DNA of 61,133 nt from the NCBI GenBank assembly GCA_025965475.1, contig JAOPWV010000179.1, forward strand, positions 1-61,133. The letters run 5' to 3'. Of the stretch, positions 18,976 to 30,312 are shown in pieces. Position 1 is the stretch's first letter, and each line of letters begins with the position of its first letter. Below the pieces are notes generated by a model. It was not told the origin of the DNA. It saw only the letters and a program-made list of their open reading frames with translations, and searched no databases. Both the position numbers and the translations under genes were made by a program. Origin of the DNA: Frankiales bacterium. Lineage in GTDB: Bacteria; Actinomycetota; Actinomycetes; Mycobacteriales; SCTD01.

Positions 18976-20066
18976 GCCCGGACCCCGTAGAAGCGGCGGC
19001 GGGCCCACAGTGCGACGTACACCAGGGCGACCAGGACCGGCACCTCGATGAGCGGGCCGACGACGCCGGCGAGGGCCTGCCCGCTGGTCACGCCGAACAC
19101 CCCGATGCAGACGGCGATGGCGAGTTCGAAGTTGTTGCCCGCCGCGGTGAAGGACAGCGTCGCGGTCCGCGGGTAGCCGAGCCCGAGCTTCCTGCCGAGC
19201 AGGAACGAGCCGCCGAACATGATCGCGAAGTAGGCGAGCAGAGGGAGGGCGATGCGGGCGACGTCCCACGGCCGGCGGGTGATGGTGTCGCCCTGCAGGG
19301 CGAACAGCACGACGATGGTGAACAGCAACCCGTACAGGGCGATCGGGCCGATCCGCGGCAGCAGCCGGGTCTCGTACCAGTCACGGCCGCGGGCCCGCTC
19401 GCCGTACGTGCGGGTGAGGAACCCGGCGAGCAACGGGATGCCGAGGAAGATCAGGACCGACTTCGCGATGGTCCACATGCTCACGTCGAGCGCGGTCTGC
19501 GACAGCCCGATCCAGCTGGGCAGCAGCTCGAGGTAGAACCAGCCGAGAGCGGCGAACGCGACGATCTGGAACACCGAGTTGATGGCCACGAGGACGGCTG
19601 CGGCCTCCCGGTCGCCGCAGCTCAGGTCGTTCCAGATGAGCACCATCGCGATGCAGCGGGCCAGCCCGACGATGATCAGGCCGGTGCGGTAGGCGGGTAG
19701 GTCGGGCAGCAGCAGCCAGGCCAGCGCGAACATGACGGCCGGCCCGACCAGCCAGTTGATGACGAGTGAGCTGATGAGCAGCTTGCGGTCGCCGGTGACC
19801 GTCTGCAGCTCGCCGTACCGGACCTTGGCCAGCACGGGATACATCATCAGCAGCAGCCCGACCGCGATCGGCAGGCTGACGTTCCCCACCTTCACCGCAT
19901 CCAGCGCGTCGTTCAGGCCCGGGATGGCCCGGCCAAGAACCAGACCGACCACCATGGCGGCGACGATCCACACGGGCAGGAACCGGTCCAGGCTGGACAG
20001 GCGCTGCAGTACCGGGGTGTCGAGATCTGTGCCGGAGACGGGGGTCTGCGCGATGGTGTCGCTCAT
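18972..20066 (-). CDS. acr3: ACR3-family arsenite efflux transporter
   Basis: A 364-residue protein with ten hydrophobic helices. The family signature ARCIAMVLIWNDLSCGD carries the cysteine needed for arsenite transport. Cytoplasmic N-terminal tail of about 30 residues. It exports As(III) made by ArsC. Upstream arsR and downstream overlapping arsC make a compact arsR-acr3-arsC operon. Confidence 0.93.
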   Translation of the reverse strand: MSDTIAQTPVSGTDLDTPVLQRLSSLDRFLPVWIVAAMVVGLVLGRAIPGLNDALDAVKVGNVSLPIAVGLLLMMYPVLAKVRYGELQTVTGDRKLLISSLVINWLVGPAVMFALAWLLLPDLPAYRTGLIIVGLARCIAMVLIWNDLSCGDREAAAVLVAINSVFQIVAFAALGWFYLELLPSWIGLSQTALDVSMWTIAKSVLIFLGIPLLAGFLTRTYGERARGRDWYETRLLPRIGPIALYGLLFTIVVLFALQGDTITRRPWDVARIALPLLAYFAIMFGGSFLLGRKLGLGYPRTATLSFTAAGNNFELAIAVCIGVFGVTSGQALAGVVGPLIEVPVLVALVYVALWARRRFYGVRA

Positions 20067-20117
20067 GGCTCCTACGAGGGACGGGACAGGACGGGTCGGT
20101 TGTGCCGGTGGACGAGG

Positions 20118-20447
20118 TCAGCAGGGGCGGCGGCGCGTCGTAGCCGTCTCTGCGGTCCGGGCGAGCTCGACGAGTTGGCCCCCCAGCGCGGCCAGCGCCT
20201 CCGGTTCCAGCCGGTAGTACGTGTACCGGCCGCACGGTTCGGCGCTGACCAGTCCCGCCTCGCGCAGGGCCCGGAGGTGGTTGCTGATGTTGGTCTGCCG
20301 CGCGCCGGTGAGTCCGACGAGGTGGCAGGTGCACAGCTCCTCGACCGCGAGCAGCTGCACGATCCTGGCGCGCAAGGGATCCGACAGCAGGCGCACGACC
20401 GTCAGGTCGAGGACGGCCGCGGTCGCGTCACGCACGGCTGATGTCAT
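20118..20447 (-). CDS. arsR: ArsR-family arsenite-responsive repressor
   Basis: A 109-residue winged-helix repressor. The helix-turn-helix (TGARQTNISNHLRALREAGLV) and the metalloid-binding ELCTCHL motif in the alpha3 helix are present. A tail RRRPC adds a third cysteine near the end. Arsenite binding should release it from the operon promoter. ATG 20447 is used; ATG 20462, five codons upstream, is an alternative. Confidence 0.9.
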   Translation of the reverse strand: MTSAVRDATAAVLDLTVVRLLSDPLRARIVQLLAVEELCTCHLVGLTGARQTNISNHLRALREAGLVSAEPCGRYTYYRLEPEALAALGGQLVELARTAETATTRRRPC

Positions 20448-20551
20448 CGAACAATGATGCATCAGCGGAGGCCGCGGCGAAACACCGGGCAGGTGGGCGT
20501 TCGGTGTCCGGATTGATGGCCGTCGGGGGAACCGGCCGTTGCTCGGGCAGG

Positions 20552-21133
20552 TCAGCTGCCGGACGCGGACGGGGCAGCCGCCGGCGTGGGGCGGTCGGCG
20601 GTCTGTCCCGACGGGTACGCCGGCTGGCTCGCCAGAGCCTGGCGCCGGCGCCACACGACGAACGCCGACCCGGCGGACGACAGGAGCAGCCCGGCCACGG
20701 CCATCCACGGACGGTTGAGCCGGTTGCCCAGGGCGGCGTCGAGGGACCAGTCCCCGGGCCCGGTGAAGGACAGCGCGGCGGCCGACATGCCCAGCAGGGC
20801 CGGCAACTCGTACCCGCCCTGGGCCGCGAAGAAGCCGTTCGGCGCGTGCACCGACGAGGCGGCGATCATGGTCCCGGCGGCGACCGAACCGGCGACGGGT
20901 GTGGCCAGGCCCATGGCGAGCAGCGACCCGCCGCCGGTCTCGCTGAGGCCTGCCGCCAGCACGCTCTGGCGTCCGGGCCGAAAGCCCATCTGCTCGAAGG
21001 CGGCGGCCATGCCCTCGAGTCCGGGACCCCCGAACCAGCCGAAGAGCTTCTGGGTGCCGTGGGCGAACAACACACCACCCACGCCGAGCCGGAGAGTGAG
21101 CAGTCCGGTGTTCTGCGCTCCTGTCAGCGTCAT
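20552..21133 (-). CDS. DoxX-family membrane protein
   Basis: A 193-residue protein with four hydrophobic helices. The DoxX pattern is clear: LRLGVGGVLFAHGTQKLFGWFGG, Phe-Glu in AAAFEQMGF, and GLSETGGGSLLAMG. A Pro/Ala/Ser-rich tail follows. ATG 21133 is preceded by GGAGAT; the frame runs to 21256 without support. DoxX proteins are linked to oxidative or disulfide stress systems; no specific partner is next to it. Confidence 0.85.
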   Translation of the reverse strand: MTLTGAQNTGLLTLRLGVGGVLFAHGTQKLFGWFGGPGLEGMAAAFEQMGFRPGRQSVLAAGLSETGGGSLLAMGLATPVAGSVAAGTMIAASSVHAPNGFFAAQGGYELPALLGMSAAALSFTGPGDWSLDAALGNRLNRPWMAVAGLLLSSAGSAFVVWRRRQALASQPAYPSGQTADRPTPAAAPSASGS

Positions 21134-21313
21134 GCCATCTCCTGCGGACGGGCCTGGTGACCGCCACGGGATCACGGGCGGCCGCGGCCGTTCCTGTGGT
21201 GGCGGGGGGACGAGGCGGGAAGGGTGGCAACGTCGGTTGCCGCCCTGGTGGACCACCTGCGCGGGTCCTGTCCCCGCGACCGGACGACCAACACGGACGG
21301 CGGGGGCGCGAGC

Positions 21314-22348
21314 TCAGTCCGGCCACTCCGCGATGACGAGCAGCACCGCAGACTCCGACGGCGACAGGTGGTCGCGTGCGCGGGCCCGTACGAAGGCCTC
21401 GGCCAGCCTGCCCTGGAGGTAGGAGGTCAGCACCTGGGGGCTCACGTAGCTGCTCCGACAGACGGCCCGGGTGTTGTTGAGCCGGTTCGCGGCCGCATCG
21501 ATGGCCGCCACGATCTTGTGTTGGGCGTCCCGGTCGGACCGGGGCGGCCCGAGGTCGACGAGGGCCTCTGCGGCGGTCACCGAGCCGCCCCAGGTACGGA
21601 AGTCCTTGGCCGTGAACCAGCCGTGCGTGATCGCCTGCAGGTAGGCGTTGACGTCCCCCGACCCGACGTCGACGACCCGGCCGTCGTCGGTCACGTACGC
21701 GAACAACTCCTGTCCGGGAAGTTCATGGCAGGCATGCACGACGGTCGCCAGCCGGGGGTCGCTGAGCAGCACCCGCTGTTCCTTGCCGGCCTTGGCGCGG
21801 AACTCGAACCGGATGGTCGCCGCGTCCTCGAGGCTGGCGTGTTCGTGTCGCAGCGTGGTCAGACCGAAGTGCCCGTTCCGGCGGGCGTACTCCTCGTTGC
21901 CGATCCGGATGAGGGTCTCGTCCATCAGCCGGATCACGGCGCCGAGCACCTTCTCCCGCGGCAGACCAGGACGATCGAGGTCCGCCTCGAGGTGGCGGCG
22001 CAGCCCGGGCAGCGCGCCGCCGAAGTCGCTCATCCGGTGGTACTTGGTCCCGTCGCGCACGTCCCGCCAGCGCGGGTGGTACCGGTACTGCTTACGGCCG
22101 CGGCCGTCGCGGCCGGTGGCCAGGATGTGCCCGTCGGGCGTCGGGCTGATCCAGACGTCCGTCCAGGCCGGAGGAATGCCGATGGCGTCGATCCAGGCCC
22201 GCGTCTCCGGATCGGCGATGACACTGCCGTCCGGCCGGCGGTACGCCCAGCCGTGGGCCCCGGGTTCGCGCGTGATGCCCCGGGCGGCGTCGTTGACGTA
22301 GACCAGCCCGGCCTGCGTGGCCATGGCGAGGGGGTCGGGCTGCGTCAC
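21314..22348 (-). CDS. DNA topoisomerase IB
   Basis: A 344-residue poxvirus-type topoisomerase that relaxes supercoils through a 3'-phosphotyrosyl intermediate. Visible elements: the N-terminal DNA clamp (DVWISPTPDGHILATGRDGRGRKQY in part), Arg/Lys residues in RFEFRAKAGKEQ, KDFRTWGGS with the catalytic Arg, and the active-site Tyr in SYVSPQVL near the C-terminus. Start is GTG 22348. This enzyme is scattered among bacteria and is accessory to topoisomerase I and gyrase. Confidence 0.9.
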   Translation of the reverse strand: MTQPDPLAMATQAGLVYVNDAARGITREPGAHGWAYRRPDGSVIADPETRAWIDAIGIPPAWTDVWISPTPDGHILATGRDGRGRKQYRYHPRWRDVRDGTKYHRMSDFGGALPGLRRHLEADLDRPGLPREKVLGAVIRLMDETLIRIGNEEYARRNGHFGLTTLRHEHASLEDAATIRFEFRAKAGKEQRVLLSDPRLATVVHACHELPGQELFAYVTDDGRVVDVGSGDVNAYLQAITHGWFTAKDFRTWGGSVTAAEALVDLGPPRSDRDAQHKIVAAIDAAANRLNNTRAVCRSSYVSPQVLTSYLQGRLAEAFVRARARDHLSPSESAVLLVIAEWPD

Positions 22349-22422
22349 GCTCGCCTCCGCACCGGCACCCCCGGCCCAGCGTGAGCGGCGCGGTGGCCGG
22401 CCGCAAGGGTTTCGGTACGGCG

Positions 22423-24048
22423 TCAGGAGCGCCGGTCCTTCGGCCGGGTGTCGCGATCGGTCTCACATCTGGTCGCCTCGCGTCGAGGTTGGGGCGCGGC
22501 ATCCGGTTCGGCCTCGGCGGCCCGTCCTCCGCCCGCCCGCTTCACGGCGTAGAGGGCCGTGTCGGCGCGGGTCTGCAGCATCGCGGCGTCCTCTGATCCG
22601 TCCCAGCACGCGACCCCCGCCGAGCAGCCGCCGCCTGGGGGCAGTGCCGCGAGGAGGGCGTCCGCCACGCGCAGGGCGGTGCTCGCGGTGCAGCCGGGAA
22701 GGACGGCGACGAACTCGTCGCCTCCGTAGCGTGCGAGGACGTCCGTCGGGCGCAGCCGGCCGAGCCAGGCCTGCGCGGTGGCGGAGAGCAGGCGGTCGCC
22801 GGCCTGGTGGCCGTAGGTGTCGTTGAAGGACTTCAGGCCGTCGAGGTCGAGCATGAGCACCGAGACCGGTGCGCCGGTCCGGGCCGACCTGTCGAGCTCG
22901 ATGTCCAGCGCCTCTTCCCAGCCGCGCCGGTTGGCGAGCCCGGTCAGCGGGTCCCGGCGGGCCTGTTCGGCCAGCTGCAGTGCTGCATCCGCACGCGTGA
23001 TGGCGACCGCGGCCTCCTCCGCGAGCACCTCGAGTGCCACGGCCACCCGCGTCGGCAGCTGCTCGATGCGGCTGTCGAAGGTCAGGGCCAGCGCCCCGAT
23101 CGGACGCTGGTCACGCAGGACGGGTACGAAGACGGCGGAGGCGGCGTCGGCGGCCTTGACCAGGTGCGGAGACGTGGTGAAGGCCTGCGGCGGATCGGCC
23201 TCTGCCACGAGCGTCAGGAGGGCCGTGCGGTAGGCACGGACGGTCCCCGACGTCTCGTCATCGAGCCGCAGAGCCGGGAGTGCGCCGGCGGGGCAGCCGG
23301 CCGCGGCTGTTCCCCGCAACAGGTTGCCGACGGGCTCGTAGAGCATGACGAGGTCGGCGCCGGTGAGTTCGGCCACGGCCCGGCAGACCTCGCCCCGTGC
23401 CTCCGGTCCGGCCGCGATGGCCCGGCTCACCCGGCCGATCAGCCGGAGGTCGGCGCACTGCTCGGCGAGCGCGATCTCGCTCGCACGATGGCGCCCGACC
23501 GCCGCCTGCAGCTGAGAGGCGAGCGAGCCCGCCACGACGGCGACCAGGCCGGTGACCACGGCCCGGAAGACGATCGCCCCGGCATCGAGCGGGGCGGTGG
23601 CCGGGTAGGCCGAGGCGGCCGCGACCTGGATGCCGACGAAGGCTGTGCCGGTCGCCGCCCACACGACCAGAGCCCCACCGAGTCCCTCGCGGAAGGCTCC
23701 CTCGAGCACCACGATGACGAGTACCGTCCAGATCGAGGAGAACTGGTCGAACGCGAAGGTCTGGAGGACCGCCAGCACGATCGCGGCGTCCGTCGCCAGC
23801 TCCACCCTCGCCCAGCGGATCAGCGTCGGAGCGTCCTTCGCACGCCGGTGCACGGCGGCTGACGAGACGGTGAGCAGCAGGAGGGACGCCACGACGAACG
23901 CCGCCGAGCGAACCGGGTCGAGGGCGCCGGGGATACTCCGGGGTGGGACGTAGAGCAGCATCTCCAGCGGGATGAGGATCCCCATGACCGCGCGCACGCG
24001 TCGCATGACCAGTGCGCGCCGGGTCAGCTCCTCCACGAGGGCCGTCAC
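22423..24048 (-). CDS. Membrane GAF-GGDEF diguanylate cyclase
   Basis: A protein of about 541 residues with five to six helices in the first 200 residues (a MASE-like membrane sensor), a GAF domain (about 210-370) and a C-terminal GGDEF domain. The active site is intact (RYGGDEFVAVLPG near residue 440), and an allosteric I-site RxxD lies five residues upstream (RPTD), so product inhibition is expected. It should make c-di-GMP from two GTP. GTG 24048 is chosen; the frame reaches 24108. Confidence 0.9.
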   Translation of the reverse strand: MTALVEELTRRALVMRRVRAVMGILIPLEMLLYVPPRSIPGALDPVRSAAFVVASLLLLTVSSAAVHRRAKDAPTLIRWARVELATDAAIVLAVLQTFAFDQFSSIWTVLVIVVLEGAFREGLGGALVVWAATGTAFVGIQVAAASAYPATAPLDAGAIVFRAVVTGLVAVVAGSLASQLQAAVGRHRASEIALAEQCADLRLIGRVSRAIAAGPEARGEVCRAVAELTGADLVMLYEPVGNLLRGTAAAGCPAGALPALRLDDETSGTVRAYRTALLTLVAEADPPQAFTTSPHLVKAADAASAVFVPVLRDQRPIGALALTFDSRIEQLPTRVAVALEVLAEEAAVAITRADAALQLAEQARRDPLTGLANRRGWEEALDIELDRSARTGAPVSVLMLDLDGLKSFNDTYGHQAGDRLLSATAQAWLGRLRPTDVLARYGGDEFVAVLPGCTASTALRVADALLAALPPGGGCSAGVACWDGSEDAAMLQTRADTALYAVKRAGGGRAAEAEPDAAPQPRREATRCETDRDTRPKDRRS

Positions 24049-24842
24049 GGGGCAGCGTCCAGCACCGCATCCTCGCTGGATGCGGTGAGCAGGGCCCGCG
24101 GCGCGCACGCCGGGGCCGAGACGTCCGCCACCTGTGCTGCATCGGCTGCGGGAGCCCCGATCTCGTCACCCGTTCGGGTGATTCCCGTCGTCGGGTTCCG
24201 CGCCGGGACTTGTGGCAACGCCCGGCGCGACCCGCGCATTCTGGTTTTCCGGCCACCTGTCGTCGGGATGGAGAGTTCGTCGTGCAGGGCGCCCCGAATA
24301 AGCCTTTTGGGCCGCGAAACAGTCGGTGCCGTCCACCCGTTCGGGCGGACTCTTCGTACTCCCACTGTGTGCTCGGGCTCGGCTGCGCGGTTCGTCGACT
24401 GCGCGGATGCGCGGGTGCGAACGGAGATTGAAACCGTTCTTGCATGTTGGGGTGCCGTCGCGGTGAGCGCAGGTCCCTTCCAGGGCGTCGTACGAGGTCG
24501 GCACGCTCGCGTGGTCTCGTCATCAGCTGCAGCCCTGGGTGCCGTCTTCGCGCCTGTCGAGCCCGCCTGGCAGCCGATTCGTTTACCTGCCAATGCCTTT
24601 GCGATGACCTCATTGCGAGCTGGCCGCCGGGAGCGCCGGCTGTTTCGCGGTCGGCTCCGGCGTGTTCCTTCCCTGCATCGCGGCCCTCAGGCGCTCGCAG
24701 CGGGCCCTTGACAGGGCGTTCGGCAGGAACATAATCCGTTCCAGCCCGCGGCCAGCGGGAGATCATCTCGCGTGCGCCATCGGGGCGCCCGGGGCTGAGG
24801 TCGGTCGTCGACTGACGTCAACCACAAGAAAGAGGAAGCGGC
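24049..24842. other. 794-bp divergent intergenic region
   Basis: This separates the diguanylate cyclase from the Amt-like gene. Open frames here look non-coding. It contains a small hairpin (GAACGG 24419-24424 with CCGTTC 24434-24439) and a good promoter at 24708-24735. No known riboswitch is recognised. Confidence 0.5.
24708..24735 (+). promoter_or_regulatory. Housekeeping-type promoter for the Amt-like gene
   Basis: A perfect TTGACA (24708-24713) and CATAAT (24730-24735) are separated by 16 bp. Predicted start near 24742 leaves a leader of about 100 nt before ATG 24843. Confidence 0.65.
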
Positions 24843-26270
24843 ATGCTTTCGCTCATTGCGCCGACCGAGATCTTCAAAGATCAGGTCACCAGCGACATGT
24901 TTATGCTCGCCATCTTCTATGGCGTGGCAACGGTCTGCCTGCTCTTCGTCGTCGGTGCCGTAGGCCTCATCGACGCGGGGCTGGTGCGCCGCAAGAACCT
25001 CCTGGACACGTGGATCCAGAAGCTGGCCTGCGCGCTGATCGCGGGCGGCGCGCTGACGTTCATCGGCTACGGGATCTGGGAGATCCAGTACTACCAAGCG
25101 CTCGGCATCCCGAGCCCGGTCAGCCAGGCGATCAAGGACTGGTGGCTGTTCGGTAGCAACGTCACGACGTTCTCGCACCGGCTCGACCCGAAGATCTCGC
25201 CCGAGGCCGACGTCTACCAGGTGTTCATGGCCTTCTTCGTCGCGTACGCCATGGTGGCCGGCGCCCTGCTGCACTCGGCCGGCCTCGAGCGCGTCAAGGC
25301 CAAGCCGATGTACATCATCTGCGCGGTCGCGGGTGGCCTGATCGTCCCGATCAACCTCTACCTGACCTGGGGCTCGGTCAGCCCGCTCACCAACCGCGGT
25401 GTGCACGACTACATCGGGATCTACTCGCTGTACATCACCGTCGGCGTCTGGGCGCTCATCATCGCGTGGCGGGCCAAGCCGCGGCTGGGAGCCTTCACGG
25501 CGGACGCACGCACCATGGGCCCGGTTCCGCACAACCTCGGGCTCAGCGCCGTCGGCGTCATGATCCTCATGTTCGCGGCGCCGTTCGCCTTCCTCGGCTG
25601 TGGCTACATCATCCCGGGCACGGGCTACTTCGGGATCTCGCTCACCGAGAGCGGCTTCGGCATCGTCGTGCTGAACGTCTTCATGTCCTACGTCGGCGGC
25701 GGGCTGGGCGGCGCGATCATCGCCTACCGGACCCGTAACCCGATCATGGGGCTCATCGGCGTGGCCGCCGGCTACATCGGCGCCGGCGCCTGCCTGGACA
25801 TCGGCAAGCCCTGGCAGGTGCTGATCGTCTCGTTCATCGCGCCGTTCGTCGTCTGGAGCACGTACCTGGTGCTCTCCCGTCGGGGCATCGACGACAAGAA
25901 GATCGTCCCGCTGGCACTCGGCGGCGGTCTGTACGGCGCTCTCGTCGCGGGCATCGTCGGCTGGGGCGACAAGACCGGTGGCTTCTTCGGCCTCACCGGC
26001 ACCTACGCGCCGCAGCACGCCACCATCAACCTCGGCTGGCAGGCCATCGGCGTGGTGGTCATCGTGGCCATCTCGGCCGTCAGCGGCCTGGTGGTCATCG
26101 TCGGCCTGGAGAAGACGATCGGCCTGCGCGTGAGCGAGGACGACGAGATCCGCGGGCTCGACGCGGCCTACTGGGGCGCGCCGCCGCCGCCGTACGCCGA
26201 CCACGAGCTGGGCGCCCCGGCTCAGGCCGGTAGCGGAAACGGCCAGGCGGTCGGAGCGGGGATCGACTAG
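24843..26270 (+). CDS. Divergent Amt/Rh-family membrane protein lacking the pore histidines
   Basis: A 475-residue protein with about eleven helices and a soluble tail rich in Pro and Gly. The fold resemblance to ammonium transporters is clear: HDYIGIYSLYITVGVWALI corresponds to the AmtB stretch around DFAGGTVVHINAG, and PHNLGLSAVGVMILMF to HNLPLAVLG. In this alignment the first pore histidine is Tyr197 and the second is Ala358. It may therefore be a sensor or carry another substrate. A ribosome site (AGAGGAAG) precedes the ATG. No glnK gene is adjacent. Confidence 0.75.
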   Translation: MLSLIAPTEIFKDQVTSDMFMLAIFYGVATVCLLFVVGAVGLIDAGLVRRKNLLDTWIQKLACALIAGGALTFIGYGIWEIQYYQALGIPSPVSQAIKDWWLFGSNVTTFSHRLDPKISPEADVYQVFMAFFVAYAMVAGALLHSAGLERVKAKPMYIICAVAGGLIVPINLYLTWGSVSPLTNRGVHDYIGIYSLYITVGVWALIIAWRAKPRLGAFTADARTMGPVPHNLGLSAVGVMILMFAAPFAFLGCGYIIPGTGYFGISLTESGFGIVVLNVFMSYVGGGLGGAIIAYRTRNPIMGLIGVAAGYIGAGACLDIGKPWQVLIVSFIAPFVVWSTYLVLSRRGIDDKKIVPLALGGGLYGALVAGIVGWGDKTGGFFGLTGTYAPQHATINLGWQAIGVVVIVAISAVSGLVVIVGLEKTIGLRVSEDDEIRGLDAAYWGAPPPPYADHELGAPAQAGSGNGQAVGAGID

Positions 26271-26296
26271 GACCGACCTGGTCCGACAACCGGACG

Positions 26297-26330
26297 GCGG
26301 GGGAGGCTGCGAGGTCGCAGCCTCCCCCGC
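26297..26330 (+). terminator. Strong hairpin terminator after the Amt-like gene
   Basis: A perfect 16-bp GC-rich stem (26297-26312 with 26315-26330) begins 27 bp after the stop codon. No long T-run follows, as is common in high-GC genomes. Confidence 0.8.
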
Positions 26331-26461
26331 TCCTGTGTGTGCCGCCCCGGACCCCCCGCGTCGAGTAGAACGCGCCGCGACAGGATGGATTCGTCACCCG
26401 GTGCGACCGGCTCCGGCTCGCACCGCCCCGATGTCCGCCCCTTCACCCGCACTGGAGCACC

Positions 26462-27328
26462 GTGTTTCTCCCTTCTTCGACCGTCGGCATCGTCGGCTGC
26501 GGCCTCATGGGCTCCGGCATCGCCGAGGTCTTCGCGCGGGCCGGCTACACCGTCGCGGTCCATGAGATCGACAACGACGCAGCGGCGCGCGGACGAGCGC
26601 GGATCGCGGCCTCCGTGGAGCGGGCTGCCCGCAGCGGCAAGATCACCGAGGCGGCCGCCGAGCAGTGCGCCTCACTGATCAGCGTCGGCACCGACCTCGA
26701 TGCCCTCGCCGACGCGAGCCTGGTCATCGAGGCGGCGAGCGAGGAGCAGTCGATCAAGACCTCGCTCTTCGCACGGCTCGACGAGGTCCTCGTCCGGGAC
26801 GACGCCATCCTCGCGTCCAACACCTCGTCCATCCCGATCATGAAGCTGGGAACGGTGACGCGCCGTCCGGAGCAGGTGATCGGCATGCACTTCTTCAACC
26901 CGGTGCCGGTGCTGCCCCTGGTCGAGATCGTGCCGTCGCTGCTGACCTCCCCCGAGACCGTGCAGAAGGTCCAGGACCTCGCGGAGACCGATCTCGGCAA
27001 GACCGTCATCCGCTCGCAGGACCGGGCCGGCTTCATCGTCAACGCCCTGCTCGTGCCCTACCTGCTCTCCGGCGTGCGCATGCTCGAGTCGGGTTTCGCC
27101 TCGGCACACGACATCGACGCCGGGATGGTGCAGGGCTGCGCACATCCCATGGGTCCGCTGCAGCTGACGGACCTCATCGGGCTCGATACGACCAAGGCCA
27201 TCGCCGAGTCGTTGTACGCGGAGTTCAAGGAGCCGCTCTTCTCCCCACCGCCGATGCTGCTACGCATGGTCGACGCGGGGCTGCTGGGTCGCAAGAGTGG
27301 TCGTGGCTTCTACGAGTACCGGACCTGA
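26462..27328 (+). CDS. 3-hydroxybutyryl-CoA dehydrogenase
   Basis: A 288-residue NAD(P)-dependent dehydrogenase of the HAD family of fatty acid metabolism. The Rossmann motif is at the N-terminus (VGIVGCGLMGSGIAEVFAR), followed by EAASEEQSIK, the catalytic His in GMHFFNPVPVL, and DRAGFIVNALLVPYL in the C-terminal domain. It interconverts acetoacetyl-CoA and 3-hydroxybutyryl-CoA in butyrate, PHB or fatty acid pathways. The GTG start at 26462 places the Rossmann strand correctly. It resembles the FadB2/Hbd type. Confidence 0.92.
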   Translation: MFLPSSTVGIVGCGLMGSGIAEVFARAGYTVAVHEIDNDAAARGRARIAASVERAARSGKITEAAAEQCASLISVGTDLDALADASLVIEAASEEQSIKTSLFARLDEVLVRDDAILASNTSSIPIMKLGTVTRRPEQVIGMHFFNPVPVLPLVEIVPSLLTSPETVQKVQDLAETDLGKTVIRSQDRAGFIVNALLVPYLLSGVRMLESGFASAHDIDAGMVQGCAHPMGPLQLTDLIGLDTTKAIAESLYAEFKEPLFSPPPMLLRMVDAGLLGRKSGRGFYEYRT

Positions 27329-27397
27329 CGCACGCACAGCGAGAACGGCACGGCGTTCGACGCACACCGATCCACATCCACCAGGAGGAACGACCGC

Positions 27398-28524
27398 ATG
27401 ACCGAGGGCTCAGCAGGACCACTGGCCGCACTGTCCGCCGCCGGTGTCGCGGTGTGGCTGGACGACCTGTCGCGGGAGCGGTTGCGCTCGGGCAACCTGG
27501 CGGAGCTGGTCCGTTCGTCCCACGTGGTCGGTGTCACGACCAACCCCTCGATCTTCGAGAAGGCCCTGTCCGACGGGGCGGCGTACGACACCCAGGTGCG
27601 GGACCTGGCGTTGCGCGGGGTCGACGTCGGTGAGGCGGTGCGCGCACTGACGACGTACGACGTGCGCTGGGCGTGCGACGTCTTGCGCGAGGTCTACGAC
27701 ACGAGCGGCACCGTCGACGGCCGGGTCAGCATCGAGGTCGACCCGCGGATCTCCCAGGACACCGCGCGCACGGTCGCCGAGGCCAAGGCGCTGTGGTGGC
27801 TCGTCGACCGGCCGAACCTGTACATCAAGATCCCGGCCACCATGGAAGGGCTGCCGGCCATCACCGCGGTGCTCGCAGCCGGCATCAGCGTCAACGTCAC
27901 CCTGATCTTCTCCCTGGACCGGTACGACGCGGTCATGGAGGCCTACCTGGCCGGGATGGAGGCAGCCCGGGACAACGGGCACGACCTGTCCACGATCGGC
28001 TCCGTCGCCTCGTTCTTCGTCAGCCGTGTCGACACCGAGATCGACAAGCGGCTGGACAAGGCCGGCGTCGTCTCCGGGGTCAGGGGCAAGGCCGCGATCG
28101 CGAACGCCCGCCTCGCCTATCAGCACTACGAGGCGGTCTTCTCCTCCGACCGCTGGAACCAGCTGGAGCGCGCCGGCGCCAGGCCGCAACGCCCGCTCTG
28201 GGCGTCCACCGGCGTGAAGGACCCGGCGTACGACGACACGCAGTACGTCGTGGAGCTGGTGGCCCCCGGCACCGTCAACACGATGCCGGAAGGCACCCTG
28301 CAGGCGGTTGCCGACCACGGGGTCGTCCGCGGCGACACGGTGACGTCGGAGTACGCCGGCGCCGAGCGGGCGCTCGCCGAGATCGCGGCGACCGGGGTCG
28401 ACCTGGCCGAGGTGACCGAGCTGCTCGAGGTCGAGGGCGTGCAGAAGTTCGAGGACGCCTGGAACAGTCTGATCGAGTCGGTCACGCAGCAGCTGGCCGA
28501 GGCGACGACGGACGGAGACGGCAG

Positions 28525-28528
<4 letters not shown>
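27398..28528 (+). CDS. tal: Transaldolase
   Basis: A 376-residue cytoplasmic enzyme of the non-oxidative pentose phosphate pathway that moves a dihydroxyacetone unit between sugar phosphates. Motifs: [16 protein letters not shown] near the N-terminus and the Schiff-base lysine in [23 protein letters not shown]-like VNTMPEGTL near the C-terminus. Ribosome site CAGGAGGAACG precedes the ATG. Its stop overlaps the pgi start (ATGA). Confidence 0.95.
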
Positions 28529-30168
<1,640 letters not shown>

Positions 30169-30174
30169 TCTACG

Positions 30175-30203
30175 GGCCGCCGCGACGTGAGGCCGCGGCG
30201 GCC
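30175..30203 (+). terminator. Hairpin after pgi
   Basis: A perfect 10-bp stem (30175-30184 with 30194-30203) with a 9-nt loop starts 7 bp after the stop codon. No T-run. Confidence 0.6.
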
Positions 30204-30312
30204 TCGAGGGCCGTGGGTGCTTCGAGCCGTGCTGCCTTCCAGGCGTCGGTGCGTCCGGTCCGGTTCGCCCTGGCCCGTAGGTGCCGCGTGCTGCTCCCCT
30301 CCGGGTGGAGCC

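Noticed and set aside
24045-24593. 182-codon minus-strand frame in the large intergenic region
   Set aside because: Low-complexity Arg/Thr/Ala sequence, no ribosome site and no recognisable family.
27673-28524. Upstream extension of pgi inside tal
   Set aside because: It reads in a different frame over a clear transaldolase gene; Pgi starts at the ATGA overlap.
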